64,000 nucleotides of DNA from Buddleja alternifolia. Lineage: Eukaryota; Streptophyta; Magnoliopsida; Lamiales; Scrophulariaceae. This document shows positions 46,493 through 57,758 of the stretch, piece after piece (the stretch's first letter is position 1; every line of letters starts with the position of its first letter). The DNA is taken from NCBI GenBank assembly GCA_019426215.1, contig CM033400.1, positions 19,204,568-19,268,567 on the forward strand, given 5' to 3'. Below the pieces are notes generated by a model. The model saw nothing but the letters and a program-made list of their open reading frames with translations. It made no database searches and was not told the DNA's origin. The position numbers were made by a program, and so were the translations under genes.

Positions 46493-46649
46493 CTTGTCAT
46501 CATTGTCTCACGAGTCGTGGAATGGTGGCAAGATTAAGTGTACTAATATCACATTTAAGCATTCTATATAACAATGATGTTATATTAGAAGAGCACACGG
46601 GTTTCAATGCCCATTGTCTCACGAGTCGTGGAATGAGGTATGGGACATT
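46493..46649 (+). other. RNA hairpins with repeated loop in the Gag-only Copia leader
   Basis: B1 46493-46532: 12-bp stem CTTGTCATCATT/AATGGTGGCAAG with two G-U pairs. B-mid 46563-46589: 10-bp stem with one bulge and loop AATGAT. B2 46606-46649: 9-bp stem AATGCCCAT/ATGGGACATT with one bulge. B1 and B2 share the apical sequence ATTGTCTCACGAGTCGTGG with AATG on its 3' side, inside different outer stems. That loop contains the nearly self-complementary CACGAGTCGTG. The block lies about 170 bp upstream of gag, as in the complete Copia. Function unknown. Confidence 0.65.
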
Positions 46650-46819
46650 TAACGTTCGAGCCCACTGGAAATTGTGACATTTCTCGTCTTCTATCAGTGG
46701 GGTGATGGAATTCGAAAAGTAGTGGGAGCACACGTGATGTTAAAATTTCCATAATATCACGTGGATATAATTTATGATTGAATGCTAATGTTTTTTCGTT
46801 TTTGCAAAGTAACAGTTTA

Positions 46820-47655
46820 ATGGCAAAAACTCCACTCTCGATAATTCTTGAAACTAATAAGCTAAATGGCCCGAACTTCCTTGACTGGTACCAAAATATT
46901 AAGATTGTGCTGCAATATGAAGGCCTTGACTATGTCTTGACCCAGCCTATTGAGCCTGATCCTGAGGCTACCGCTCCAAGGGCTGCTCGTGATGCACATG
47001 AGAAATGGTGCAAAGACCACATCTATGTACGTTGCCTCATTCTGGCCTCCATGACTAATGAGTTGCAGAGGCAGTCTGAGACAGTAGCACATGCATCAGA
47101 GATTATTTTTGCACTGGAAGAGCTATACGGCGTTAAGACACGCATGAGAGGTTTGTTATCTCTCGCAAGTTGTTTAGAGCTCGCATGACTGAAGGAACAT
47201 CGATTACCAACCATGTGTTGAGAATGATTGTGTTGGTGAACAAACTCAACGATATGGAGATACCGATAAATCCTGACTTGGCTATTGATTTAGTCCTTTA
47301 GTAGCTCTCTCCTGCCTACGATCAGTTCGTAGTGAATTTCAACATGAACCAATTGGTTGCCACTCTTCTAGAGTTATTGAATTTGCGCTAATCTGAGGCA
47401 ACAGTCAAGAAGACTAAGCCTGTGCAGCTTGCAGACACTTCTTCATCTCTCGCTTTTGATAAGAAGAAAAGCAGAGGGAGGAAAAAAAAAAAAAAGAAGG
47501 GCGACGAACTGCAAGCAAATGGCGGTGTCAAAAAAGTCAAAAGGAAATATGGGAAATGCTTTAATTGCAAGAAGAAGGGACATTGGAAAGATCAATGCCC
47601 TGACCCTCCTCGTGAGCGCACTAAAGGTACATTTGTTGTAAAGTTAACTTGTTAG
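46820..47655 (+). pseudogene. Copia gag, frameshifted, with intact zinc knuckle
   Basis: Start at 46820 (MAKTPLSIILETNKLNGPNF). The UBN2-type Gag body runs in frame to about 47150 (GPNFLDWYQNIKIVLQYEG, ASMTNELQ, ALEELYGVK), then shifts frame (RKLFRARMTEGTSITNHVL), with stops at about 47299 and 47389. A Lys-rich stretch (RGRKKKKKKGDE) precedes a complete CCHC zinc knuckle CFNCKKKGHWKDQC at about 47560-47602. No protease or later pol domain follows. Gag alone suggests a formerly Gag-coding, pol-less element that used pol from others. Confidence 0.75.
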
Positions 47656-49424
47656 TTAACTGTGCTTCTTAAGTGTTGTGACACTATAAGGGTACTCATT
47701 TGTGCAATAGATTGCAGATGACGAGAAGAAGCGAGGAACAAAGAAATGAGGTCGTGGTCCTAAAGATGCCAAGGAGGTGTCTTCTCGCAGGTGAGGCTGA
47801 AGGATGAAAAATCATTTATTTGACTTTTTTATAATGAGACAATGTTTTTTGGAAGAAAGTTTTGTCATGTTTTGAATTAATATTATGAACCATGTTTTTC
47901 TCCACCTTGGTTTATGGGTGGAGATTCAATGTTTTTCTTAAAATGCGTTTTATTGTTATGGTTCCACGATTAATTCTTATAACATGTTATCTTCTTGACA
48001 TTGAATTCATATGACACGACAAATGTATACATTGATCTAGTTTCCAATGTAATAACCTAGGCGAACATATTAATCTATTGGACATAAAATAATGAGTGTA
48101 ACCCTAAAATTGATCACATAAGATGTGACATGTAAATCGTACACATCAAGGATGTGAGAGGTATTGCTTATGTCAAGCAAACAGTGGGAGGAATTGAGGA
48201 TTGGAGATCCACTTGTCTTGTGTTTACGAGTATCCTAAGGAAACTTAGGAATAGCATGTTCTTTACACCTTGAGACGAAGGGGCGTTTCATAATATCCTA
48301 CCTTCAAGGTGAAGGAGTTCCTTTTGGAAAGAATGGCGATAGTAATGGAAACAAGAGACTCGATAAACATAAACACCACTGGCAGTAAAAATGAATTAAC
48401 TAGCAAACCTATAAACCTATGAACACAAGTTCCATACCCTTCGATTGTGAAAAAAGGCTGTAGGAGGATATGACGAAAGTCAAGAGGTCTTGACAAGTAG
48501 TGGAAGCCAACATAAAGCATAACTTCTTCAAAGATCAATCCATGGGTTGAATCTTTTCATAAACTTAAGTTCTAAAGGTTAATTGGTACACAACTGGCTT
48601 GTTAGTATAATATGTTTGTAATGTTGCATGAAAAACGTACATGTGTTCATCATCTCAATTCTCCAAAATGGACTTAAAAGGGAATAGCACCCCAATTGCA
48701 CAAGATAGTAATATATGTGGGCCATTAGGTTGGTGTAATTTTTTTGTCCGAACACATAGATAATATGTTGACTGAGTTCAACATGGAAGAATCAAAGGAG
48801 ATTCTTCTTGTAAAGCATGATCAATGGGAACATGCAATTCTATGAGTTAAAAATTAGTGTTGACTAATACATCTTATATATTGAGTCAAATGCCTAATTG
48901 ATCCAATAGATTGAATTGGTGTTGTTTATTGGAAAACAACATGGGAAAATTGGAACTAGAATCTCTAGTCTTAAGACATGAACTTAAGTGATGATTGAGG
49001 ATTTGTTTTATTTCAAATGGAAGAGTAAGAGCTGAGAAAGTCTCTTGAGAAGAGACAAAGGCTAACTCTACCATTTAAATTGCGGATAAGAATGCAGTGG
49101 TAAAAGGTATCTAGATATGTGAACCTAACTTATGGATAAGATGAGGTTATACCATTCGAATATCAAGTACAAATGTGTTGTGATCATCAACAAGGGTGTA
49201 AGCTCTTGAATAAGAGCGAGGTTTCACCTACTATCTGTACATACCTAATGGCGAGATGAATAATCTAAGAGATTATTTTATCAGAGTAGATGTTCAAGTG
49301 GAACAAGTGAACTCGACGGAAAACATGGCAAACCTCTTTCACCAAAACCCTTGAGTAGGAACTGTGTTCAAAAGGTCATCTAGATGACGGACCTTTGTGG
49401 GAACATTAACAGTAGGCTCTTGGA
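47656..49424 (+). other. Internal spacer of the Gag-only Copia
   Basis: No integrase, RT or RNase H motif was found in any frame by eye. Near 49290-49350 there is a weak echo of the end of a Copia RNase H (VEQVNSTENMANLF). Otherwise no identifiable content. Confidence 0.45.
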
Positions 49425-49437
49425 AAAGTGGGAGATT
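49425..49437 (+). other. Polypurine tract before the 3' LTR
   Basis: AAAAGTGGGAGAT-type purine run about a dozen bases before the LTR start chosen at 49450; it fixes the element's orientation as plus. Confidence 0.5.
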
Positions 49438-49449
49438 GAAAGTGTATTA

Positions 49450-51667
49450 TGTTGGTCGAGCCATATGTTGGCTTGAACACTGGATCATAAACACTATGTC
49501 AGTCTTATTATTTAGATTATATCAAAACTATTGCAATGCTTCATTATTGTCGACTTCTCAGGAGAGTATAGATAAAGATCTCATGGATAACATATGGTTA
49601 GGGGAGCAGTCAGGATACCTATGGAATGCTCTCAAAGACCGTAATCACAAAACACGTTCCAAGTCATAGAGGCAGTGAGATGTGGGATATCACTGGCCTC
49701 ATGAAAACTTGTTTGTGCGTGTAACTCTCCCAAGAGGTTGACGCGTTCTATTGTCGATGGCTAGTATGGCCAATACATTCATGAAGATTCATACTTTGGG
49801 TGAGTATGGAATTGAACGGCCCCACTTAGGATTCCTCATTGGTACTATTGAACTTGGAGTCCTTGGGTCTCGTAGTGTGAGATAATCCTTAGACCTAAGA
49901 TGTCATTGGAAAAGGGTACTACCCACTACACTTTGATATGCACAAGCACTCCAGGAGAGTCATACGGCGTGTATGTTCTATATAGTCTGGTAGTGCAGCA
50001 GAACAAGTGGCAATCGTCAAGGGATCCATCCAGGGATATCAGCATGGAATTTTCTATGTTGTTGAGTGAAACTGAATGATCGAGAAAAGTCTCTGGCCAG
50101 AGCATAGTCTTATAAGAGGGGTTGGTGATCCCTGCTTAGAAGACCGGATCATTAGTGGAACCAACATAGTCATAGTTTCCGAGGCTACTAGGGTGCGACC
50201 ATCACCAAACACTAGGTCTTAGACGGGACAAAGATGGAGGGATTCGACTTGCATAAAATTCAAAATTTGGATAGGTTTGCTTTTCATCGTTAACATCTAG
50301 GAAGTCGTGATGACGTTGTTAGACATCGATCCACGACCGATAGGTGCCTTGGGTTAATTGGAGAAGTTAATCCAGGGCCTAGTTAATTATTATGAATATT
50401 AAACTAGCCTATGGGAGAACTTACTGCTAGCTTGTTAATGAGCCTAAGAGGTCACACACTTAACTTAGTGTAGTACATATTGGCTTGTTAATTTTTTGTG
50501 GATTAATAGAGATTAATTAATTGGAATGAATTAATCAAGGAAAAGGAATATATTAATTAAATGATCTTAATTAATAATAGTCTTATAATTTAATATTGGA
50601 ATATTAAATTGGGAAAAACTAGTTAATTACTTTGTGGTTTAATTAATTAATGTGTGAAAGAGGAAAATATATATATATATACACACACACACATGTGTGT
50701 ATGTTTACACGTGGGCGTGTATGTGTGTGAATTCGGTGGAGGATTTTATCTTGTTCACTAAGTCTATGTGTGTGTGTGTGTGTATATATATATCTTATAA
50801 TATATTTGGTAGATCTATTCTAATTAATTAGATGACTAATTGATATGGAAAGATCTTATAAATATATTAGGATATATATTATGGATATAGTAAGATCTAT
50901 TCAATTAGTTAGTTGACTAATTATATGAAACGATCTTATTTGGATAGATCTTATATATTTGGGAAGGATCTCAAATATATGAAAATGTCTTGTTTGTTAA
51001 TTAGTGAATCTAATTAACTAAGGAAGGGAATTAAGAAAGAAGGAAACTTAATATAAAATATATATATATATATATAGAGAATATATATACACGCCCATAT
51101 GAGGCGTGTATATGTGTGTTTGTGCGTGTATATGTGTGTTTGTGAGTTTCAATTATTGTGGACTCTCACTCTATATATATGTGTAATGAGATTTTATTTA
51201 ATAATTAATGCAATTCATTCTACACAAGTTTGTCTTGTGAAAATTATTCTCTCCACCTTTTCTCTTCCACCTCTTTCACATCTAATTCTTCCAACACATG
51301 TGTTGAATACGAAGAACACCAAATATATTCCTACCCCTTTTTCTCATAAGCCAAAATTTGATATTCTCTTGGCTAGCACTGGTGGAGATAATCGAGGGTA
51401 CGAGCTAAGGTGTGGATAAACTTAGAGGCGCAACACTTGGGTCGCTAGAGCAAATCCAATCCGGAGAGGTGTAGTAGGGAGTATCTTAAAAACAAGTTTT
51501 TGTTTTAAGCTCTTCAAAAGGTAAACACAAGAAAACTCACTTTTAGTTAGTTTTCTAATCCGATGATACCATGTTTACCTAAACCTAATTTGGGGATGCC
51601 GGATTTTTATTAAAATCCATGTTTTTCCGCTGCGTCGGGGTCTCCAGGGCTTCCACCGGTCCCAACA
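49450..51667 (+). repeat. 3' LTR of the Gag-only Copia
   Basis: About 2218 bp, TGTTGGTCGAGCC to CCGGTCCCAACA, with a TGTTGG/CCAACA inverted repeat. It aligns with 14410-16219. It is expanded by (TA)n, (AC)n and (GT)n tracts at 50660-50700, 50767-50792, 51056-51077 and 51105-51140. The following base begins the pol of another Copia, so it inserted in that pol or was joined to it by deletion. Confidence 0.75.
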
Positions 51668-52131
51668 AGAATATGCATTCAGAGTCTGATGTATATCATG
51701 AACTGTACTCTCCCTGATCTAGCTTATTCTATGAGCAAGTTGAGTAGGTTTACGAGTAATCCTAGTGTAGAGCATTGGAATGCCTTATCTAGAGTTCTTA
51801 AGTATTCAAAGTATTCTAAAGATTACAGATTACACTATTCAAGATATCCAGCTGTAATAGAAGGATACAGCGAAGCTAATTGGATATCAGACACAAACGA
51901 CTCTAAGTCCACAAGTGGGTATGTATTTACCATTGGCGGAGGATCGGTGTCTTGGAAATCTTCTAAGCAAACTTGCAAAGCCTGTTCCACAATGGAATCA
52001 GAATTCATAGCTTTAGATAAAGCTGGTGAAGAAGCTGAGTGGCTACAAAATTTCTTAGAAGATATTCCCTGTTGGGAAGAATCTATGCTTCCTATTTTAA
52101 TTCATTGTGACTGTATGTTGGCAATTGGGAG

Positions 52132-52179
<48 letters not shown>

Positions 52180-52292
52180 GCATAATACCATTAAGCAGTT
52201 GATCTCTAACGGAATTGTTTCCATTGATTAGGAGAATATTGCAGATCCTTTGACGAAAGGATTGCCTAGAGATCAAATATACTGCCTATCAA
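51668..52292 (+). pseudogene. Copia RNase H fragment
   Basis: The open frame 51689-52231 reads as the C-terminal part of Copia pol: RT tail [20 protein letters not shown], then RNase H with [11 protein letters not shown] (the usual first Asp is Glu), [13 protein letters not shown], the Glu motif [22 protein letters not shown] and SRHIRRRHN. One stop at about 52229, then ENIADPLTKGLPRDQ to about 52290. Earlier pol domains are missing. It belongs to the element whose 3' LTR starts at 52867. Confidence 0.85.
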
Positions 52293-52866
52293 GAGGAATG
52301 AGATAAAAGACTGCAAATTAAGAATGGACACAGTGGAAACCTAACCATGTTGACTGGAAATCCCAAGATCTTGGTTCAATGGGAGAATTAAGTTGTGAAA
52401 ATTCAATAAGGCACTTAGGAGTCTAAATCAAACCCATTACCTAGGATAAAGAAGTGCAACCTGCAAGTTGTAGCAAAGGTTAAGTTGAGCTTTTAATGAC
52501 TCCTATATTATCTAAATGAAGTGGAGTATGGCAAGATACTCTTAAATAGGAAGTCACCTGTGTAAGTATGAGGTGTGGGCCACCTCAATATTGAGTAAAA
52601 TATAAACACTTATGAATCCAAGAAGGGGTGCCACAGCCAAATTCAACCCAACAGTGAGAACTAAAACTACTAAGAATTTATCATGTGAATATCATTACAC
52701 AAACGGCTGACCAATTCAAGACATCGTGTTCATTGCGTAGCCTAGTAAATCCGATGATATCTCACTTAGATGGTTCAAAACCAAAAGCTACCTCTTCTAA
52801 TGTGACAACTTCTCCTCTGAACTCTTGAGATCATGCATAACATTAATTTTCATTCGTGTGGGGGAT
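52293..52866 (+). other. 3' untranslated region of the adjoining Copia
   Basis: Non-coding stretch between the RNase H end and the polypurine tract GTGTGGGGGATT (52855-52866). No gene is seen. Confidence 0.55.
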
Positions 52867-53970
52867 TGTAGGATATTTTGTATATGAAAAGTGTGTTCAC
52901 ACGACCTTTGCATAAGAAATTCGAACACTGTAAATATTCGGGATACGAAATATTATTGGATAATATTAATTCTACGTTCTGAGTAGATGAGTTTAGCACT
53001 TCGAATTTCTCAAATCGGATTTGAAACGAATGAAAAATTAAGTGTCAAAATTGGGTGTTTGAAGTGGGTTATCCCAAATAGGATATGGATCAAAGTTGTA
53101 ATTGCTTTATATACAATTATCTTGAGACAAAGGGTTGGCCCTTTGGGTCACCACAATTTTGTGGAAGGGAGAGGACCTAGGCTTTCCTTGGTTAGCCACA
53201 CGCGTGCGCCGCTGACGCCATCCGGCAGCCCGCTCGGATTAGCTCGGGTCTGGGCCATGGGCTTGGGCTTACAAGATATTAATTTTTTGGATAAAAATTA
53301 ATTCCATAAAAATAGATCCATTAACAATATATCCAATAGCTGAAAATCTGATCCGTTAAATTGAGATTGAACAAATGTTGGCTACATTCTGTTCATTTTT
53401 GAATTAGTCTTCTAGAAGGTCTAACGTTCGAACGTTGACCGGATTTAATGCATAGTCTAAAACACTTCTGCTGCCTTAACAGCTGAAAAAGTTTCAGCTC
53501 AACGTTCGAACGTTGACCGGATTTAATGCATAGTCTAAAACACTTCTGCTGCCTTAACAGCTGAAAAAGTTTCAGCTCAACGTTCGAACGTTGGCTAACG
53601 TTCGAACGTTGACTGCAATAACATAATTCTAATTTAATTCTCGTATTTATTTTGTCGGATTTTCAAGCCTATAAATAGGCCCCTTCAGCTAAATGAAAAA
53701 TCACACCAAAAAGCATTCTTAGCTTTTGATTCTCATTCTCTCATTCTATCTCAAAAGTTCTAGTAGTGAAAGTTTGTTAGGTTTTGGAATTTGAAGTGGT
53801 TTCAAATTCAGAACGTATATCGTTGTATCTTGGGACGCTTGTTACAATAACCCGTACCACCTAGGCGGGACAATTTAGCGTTAAGGATAGAGAGTTCTCT
53901 CTCGTCTCGATATAGTCATTCTATTCATTTCTAGCCTTGATTTTGATATTTGGTGAAGGTTTGTCCAACA
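52867..53970 (+). repeat. 3' LTR of the adjoining Copia
   Basis: About 1104 bp from TGTAGGATATTTTG, directly after the polypurine tract, to GGTTTGTCCAACA. It contains CCTATAAATAGG (TATA box, about 53669) and the 78-bp tandem repeats at 53423-53610. There is no second LTR in the window, so the right edge is inferred from the CA end. Confidence 0.65.
53423..53610. repeat. 78-bp tandem repeat with palindrome AACGTTCGAACGTT
   Basis: Two identical 78-bp units (53423-53500 and 53501-53578), then a third start at 53579. Each unit begins with the perfect 14-bp palindrome AACGTTCGAACGTT; a fourth palindrome lies at 53597-53610. Placed in the U3 part of the LTR, about 60-245 bp upstream of the TATA box, they could be promoter elements. 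Confidence 0.9.
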
Positions 53971-54930
53971 ATTTTAAGTATCACAAAATCATAGGGCAAA
54001 CACTTTGATTTTACAAAGTTGAGAGCATCACCAACCCTGCCCGTCTCTGCTTGTAGTGCCTTAGATTTAGAAAACCAACAACGAATAAGAAGACAAAATT
54101 ATCGATCCATGACGAACGAAAAACATACGTGAAGAATCAGTTGATACATTTGGCTATACGGCTATACAGAGAGAAACTACTTTGAACTGCATCTAACTAT
54201 TTAAAAACTAAAAACTGTCGCAGTAACTAAATAACTACAAAATTTGATGATTTGATTTGATACTTAAACTATGTAGGTGTAAGTCGTGGGAAACCGTCCA
54301 TATGATGATGAATTTGAAGGAAATGAAGATCATGAACCAAAGGATTATCAGTTCTTCCAGGCGGAGATCCACACGTTGTTGATGAGCAGCCTCCGGATTC
54401 TTCTCTATCCATCCTCTGCAAATCAAATCATCATGCAACAAAACATTGTTCCATATGTTATATGTGTCTATATGTTCCGAATTTTTTATGTGTCCATCTT
54501 TCTCAACACGAATAATAGATAAAAGGCTAAAAAGTAAACCTTATCAGAAATAATGTCGAGAATTCCACTCCTCCCATCACAATTCACGTGGCTGCAGATT
54601 TTCAAATTTTACAAAAATCTATTACTATAATGAAATCTTAAGTGAACCATTTTACATGTGATGTCAAATAACATAGAGAAACAAGAGAAGACAATATGTT
54701 TATTAAAAAAGAAATTATAGGAGAAATTAATGCTGCTAATTTTAATTCATATAAAAGACTATATGTATGTAAGTAGGAAACCACTTGCATATATAGGATT
54801 TTTACATCACACGGTAATAATCTTGCTATTTCAGCACAATACGTGTAATATTGTCCCACTGTGCATATGACATAATTTTCATTGTTTTTCAGTACCGTTT
54901 GATCTGAAAGTACCCACACAAAAATGATGA
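53971..54930. other. Intergenic DNA, no gene recognised
   Basis: AT-rich. A minus-strand open frame at 54441-54235 contains DLICRGWIEKNPEAAHQQRV, which has more protein character than its surroundings but matches no family I know and has no visible splice context. Confidence 0.35.
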
Positions 54931-55200
54931 GGGAAAATTGCCATATTAGTCCCAGAGGATAGACATGATGTAATTTTACTCATGTTGTTCACAAACTTGC
55001 AAAGTTGTCTCATATGATGCATTTCGCCCGTGTAATGCACATGCCATTAATTTTATTACTCGTGTCTAACGGGTTCCGTTTGCTTTTTAACAGTTGAGAC
55101 TAAAAATGCATCCCATGAAATTAATTTTGCAAGTTTGTAAGTGATGAGCCAGAAAATAGAATAGACTTTATCCTATGGTACTAATACTGCAAATTCCACC
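54931..55200. mobile_element. MITE with inverted ends, superfamily unclear
   Basis: 270 bp. The left end GGGAAAATTGCCATATTAGT and the inward-read right end GGTGGAATTTGCAGTATTAG are followed in both cases by CC(A)..AGGATA. Flanks show no clear duplication. Such ends resemble Mutator-type MITEs, but this is only a guess. Confidence 0.55.
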
Positions 55201-56943
55201 AAAGATTTTTATGGGACTAGCAATAATCTTACTAGCGCTTGCTGGATTGGAAGGGATTATCAAGGAATTGTGCAGGCAAGGCGGATCCAAGGCGACGAGG
55301 TTTGGGACAAATCGGGGCATCGTTGCCTTTCGAGCCAGCATTCGTTCTATCTGCATTATTTGTAGCAATAAGGTTGTTCTTTACAACCAAATGATGCATT
55401 GATTTGAAAATGTAGTCAAGATAAATATCATGAATAATCAACAAATAAATTTGATTACTAAATGTGCCTACTTCTCTTGATCTTCTTGTTTATATAGTTA
55501 TATTACACTGAGCTGGAAATTTCCCAGATGAGAAGAGCACAATAATTCACAGATGCTGACCAGGTGAAGTGCAATACGCATTTGCATGGCTGAGATTAGT
55601 CTTAGGAATGGTCATGACTAGAGTATGTTTCCCTAATTTCCCTCTATTTCTCATCTTTCCTAAATTTAATTTGGTCCAAGAGATTTGAGAAACTTAATAT
55701 TGAATAATGTTATTATTTTTGAATTTTTTTACCAATTTTTTTAATCCTTAGCTATGATAATATCACTCATTCAAAGTCTGATATATGGCGTATGCTTACT
55801 GGTTATGCAACTTATGTTTCACTCTTCAATTATGTTAATATCCTCTCAAATATAATGTTCTATTAAATATTCTATTTGTGGTTACAATGCGACATTACTT
55901 TTTAGGTGTTTAATTGGAGACTCAAATTATATAAAATTTATTTTAAGAAACTAGTATGCTTCTAACGAAATACGTTTGGTATAAACATGTTCAAACGATA
56001 CTGATGTCCAAATTTCCCCATAATTTTTTATACCGTCTTTCGCATAGTTAGACTTTTGATCTAATTGATTCTATTTTATACTTTAATTCTTTCATATTTT
56101 ATTTTGTAGGCTGATAAGATGATTGAAGCTTAAAATCCGAGAAATTGTGTCCAAAATGAACTTAAAATGGTAGAGAAACAAAAACAAGATAATGGAGTTC
56201 TAACTGCCAGCATTTTTTGTTTTTTGTTAAAGTTTATAAGCTCTGGTGCCTACCATGGAGAGAGTTATAATTGAAATACGAAAATTGTATAATGCCCAAG
56301 TCAAAGCTGGGTCAATGATGTTCCCGTCCAGAATTCCAGAACCAAATTTTAACATACTTTTAGAATTGCAGGATGCGTTTAATAGGACACGCAAACCAGA
56401 CCCTTTGGGTCCAACAGGCTGAGTTCGAGATTGAGGGCAAGGCGGGGCATGTCTTGAGTTTTTGCAAACCCTCCCTATCGCCATCCCTAGTATCAAACAT
56501 ATTGGCACATTTTTTCAAAATCCAAAGTGTCCCATGACAAATCAACCCAAATTTAAGCTTCAAATGTTTTAAGTGCCAAAGCAACCAAGGAATAAAGTGT
56601 TTGTGATGTTATTAAATCACAAGTCCACGAAAGAAAAGCATTTTAGCATCAATGGGAAAGTAAAATGCATATAAACAATCAAAATATAGGAAATAAATCA
56701 AATATCATTCCATAATAACTACTAAGCCAGTCATCACATAAAATGATAACCCAAAAAATAAAAATGTCATCACATAATATATCCTTCTAGGTGTTTTTGA
56801 TAACTCGTGAAACGTATAACATTTCACTAGATAGACATTATATCCAACACAGTCCAAGATACTAGCATAACAGCAGCATCCAGATAAATACTTGTAGCAC
56901 AGCAGAAGCATCCAGCAAAATACTAGTACCTTCTTACATATAC
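55201..56943. other. Intergenic DNA, no gene recognised
   Basis: Mixed AT-rich sequence. Patches at 55220-55400 and 56230-56500 have more balanced base composition and open frames on both strands, but no recognisable protein; they may be old TE or gene debris. Confidence 0.35.
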
Positions 56944-57082
56944 TTGACAGAGACCAAATCCAGCATTAGCTCACCAGCTACAAGTAGAGAGACCAAATCC
57001 AGTATTAGCTCACCAGCTATAAGTAGAGAGACCAAATCACCGGTTGAGAGACCAAAAACAGTATTACTTCACCAGTTGCAAG
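56944..57082. repeat. Tandem repeat of about 39 bp, three to four units
   Basis: Units contain GAGACCAAATCCAG(C/T)ATTA followed by GCTCACCAGCTA; they start near 56950 and 56989, with degraded copies near 57028 and 57046. Located downstream of the LARP1-like gene. The plus-strand open frame over it is a repeat artefact. Confidence 0.8.
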
Positions 57083-57249
57083 TTCACATTCACCCCGACT
57101 TTCATATACTTGCCTCAATAAATACTGCTCAACCAAACCCCAAACTCTATATTTCAAAGGAACATATGAGGAAGTGTAAACAAAATTCCCCACCAGTAAA
57201 CACCAAAACAAGCCCAGATACAGGCAGAACAACTAAGCCCACCTAGACC

Positions 57250-57350
57250 ACCCTCCCCCCCCCCCCACCCCCTCCCCTCATCCCACCCAAAAAAAAAACC
57301 AAAAAAAAAAAAAAAAAGGAAAAGGAAAAGGAAAAAAAAAAAGAAAAACA
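57250..57350. repeat. C-rich and A-rich low-complexity tracts
   Basis: A run of C with few interruptions, then long A runs with (GGAAAA)n. Likely in the 3' UTR or 3' flank of the LARP1-like gene. Confidence 0.85.
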
Positions 57351-57758
57351 AGAGGGAGACAAAAATTAGACCTGAAGAAACTCAAGCTGTCTTCAGAGTC
57401 ATATTCTTCCAGCCATGTTTATTATTTTCTATCAATTTGTTTGCTTTCGTAATTCACCTACAAATATAGCCCTGTTATTTGACTCAGGAGAACATCATCC
57501 CATCAAAACATTGGTAAGACCAAAATCACTATATCCCGGTTAACAGTTTCCACCATAAACTGCTCTTCGATCTTTCCTCAAATTTTCTCCAAAAAAACAA
57601 AAAAAAAAAAAAAACCCATGCCAAGAGAATGAACAGAAAAAGAAAAGAAAAATTGCTCATATTGTTGTTGTTTAGATGTATTCACTGAGAAAGCTGGGTG
57701 CGCATTTTGAACAATTACTAGGGTTCTTACGCTCCCAGACGATGCTAAGGCATGCAAT

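Larger units (their letters stand above)
45000..51667 (+). mobile_element. Gag-only Copia retrotransposon lacking its 5' LTR
   Basis: Leader (about 45000-46819), gag (46820-47655), a 1.8-kb stretch without pol domains, a polypurine tract near 49425 and a long 3' LTR (49450-51667), all in plus orientation. No 5' LTR or TGGTATCAGAGC site is visible; the left end runs straight into the 3' flank of the NIP-like gene, so the 5' end was probably lost by deletion. The LTR belongs to the same family as 14410-16219. The left edge is approximate. Confidence 0.6.

Noticed and set aside
47388..47570. Phe/Leu-rich minus-strand ORF opposite Copia gag
   Set aside because: Antisense of the Lys-rich stretch and zinc knuckle of Gag.
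54235..54441. Minus-strand ORF with DLICRGWIEKNPEAAHQQRV
   Set aside because: It has some protein character, but no family is recognised and no splice partners are visible, so it was not called as a gene.
56944..57246. 100-residue plus-strand ORF with repeated SSISSPA units
   Set aside because: The repetition is explained by the DNA tandem repeat; it lies opposite the 3' flank of LARP1 without gene context.
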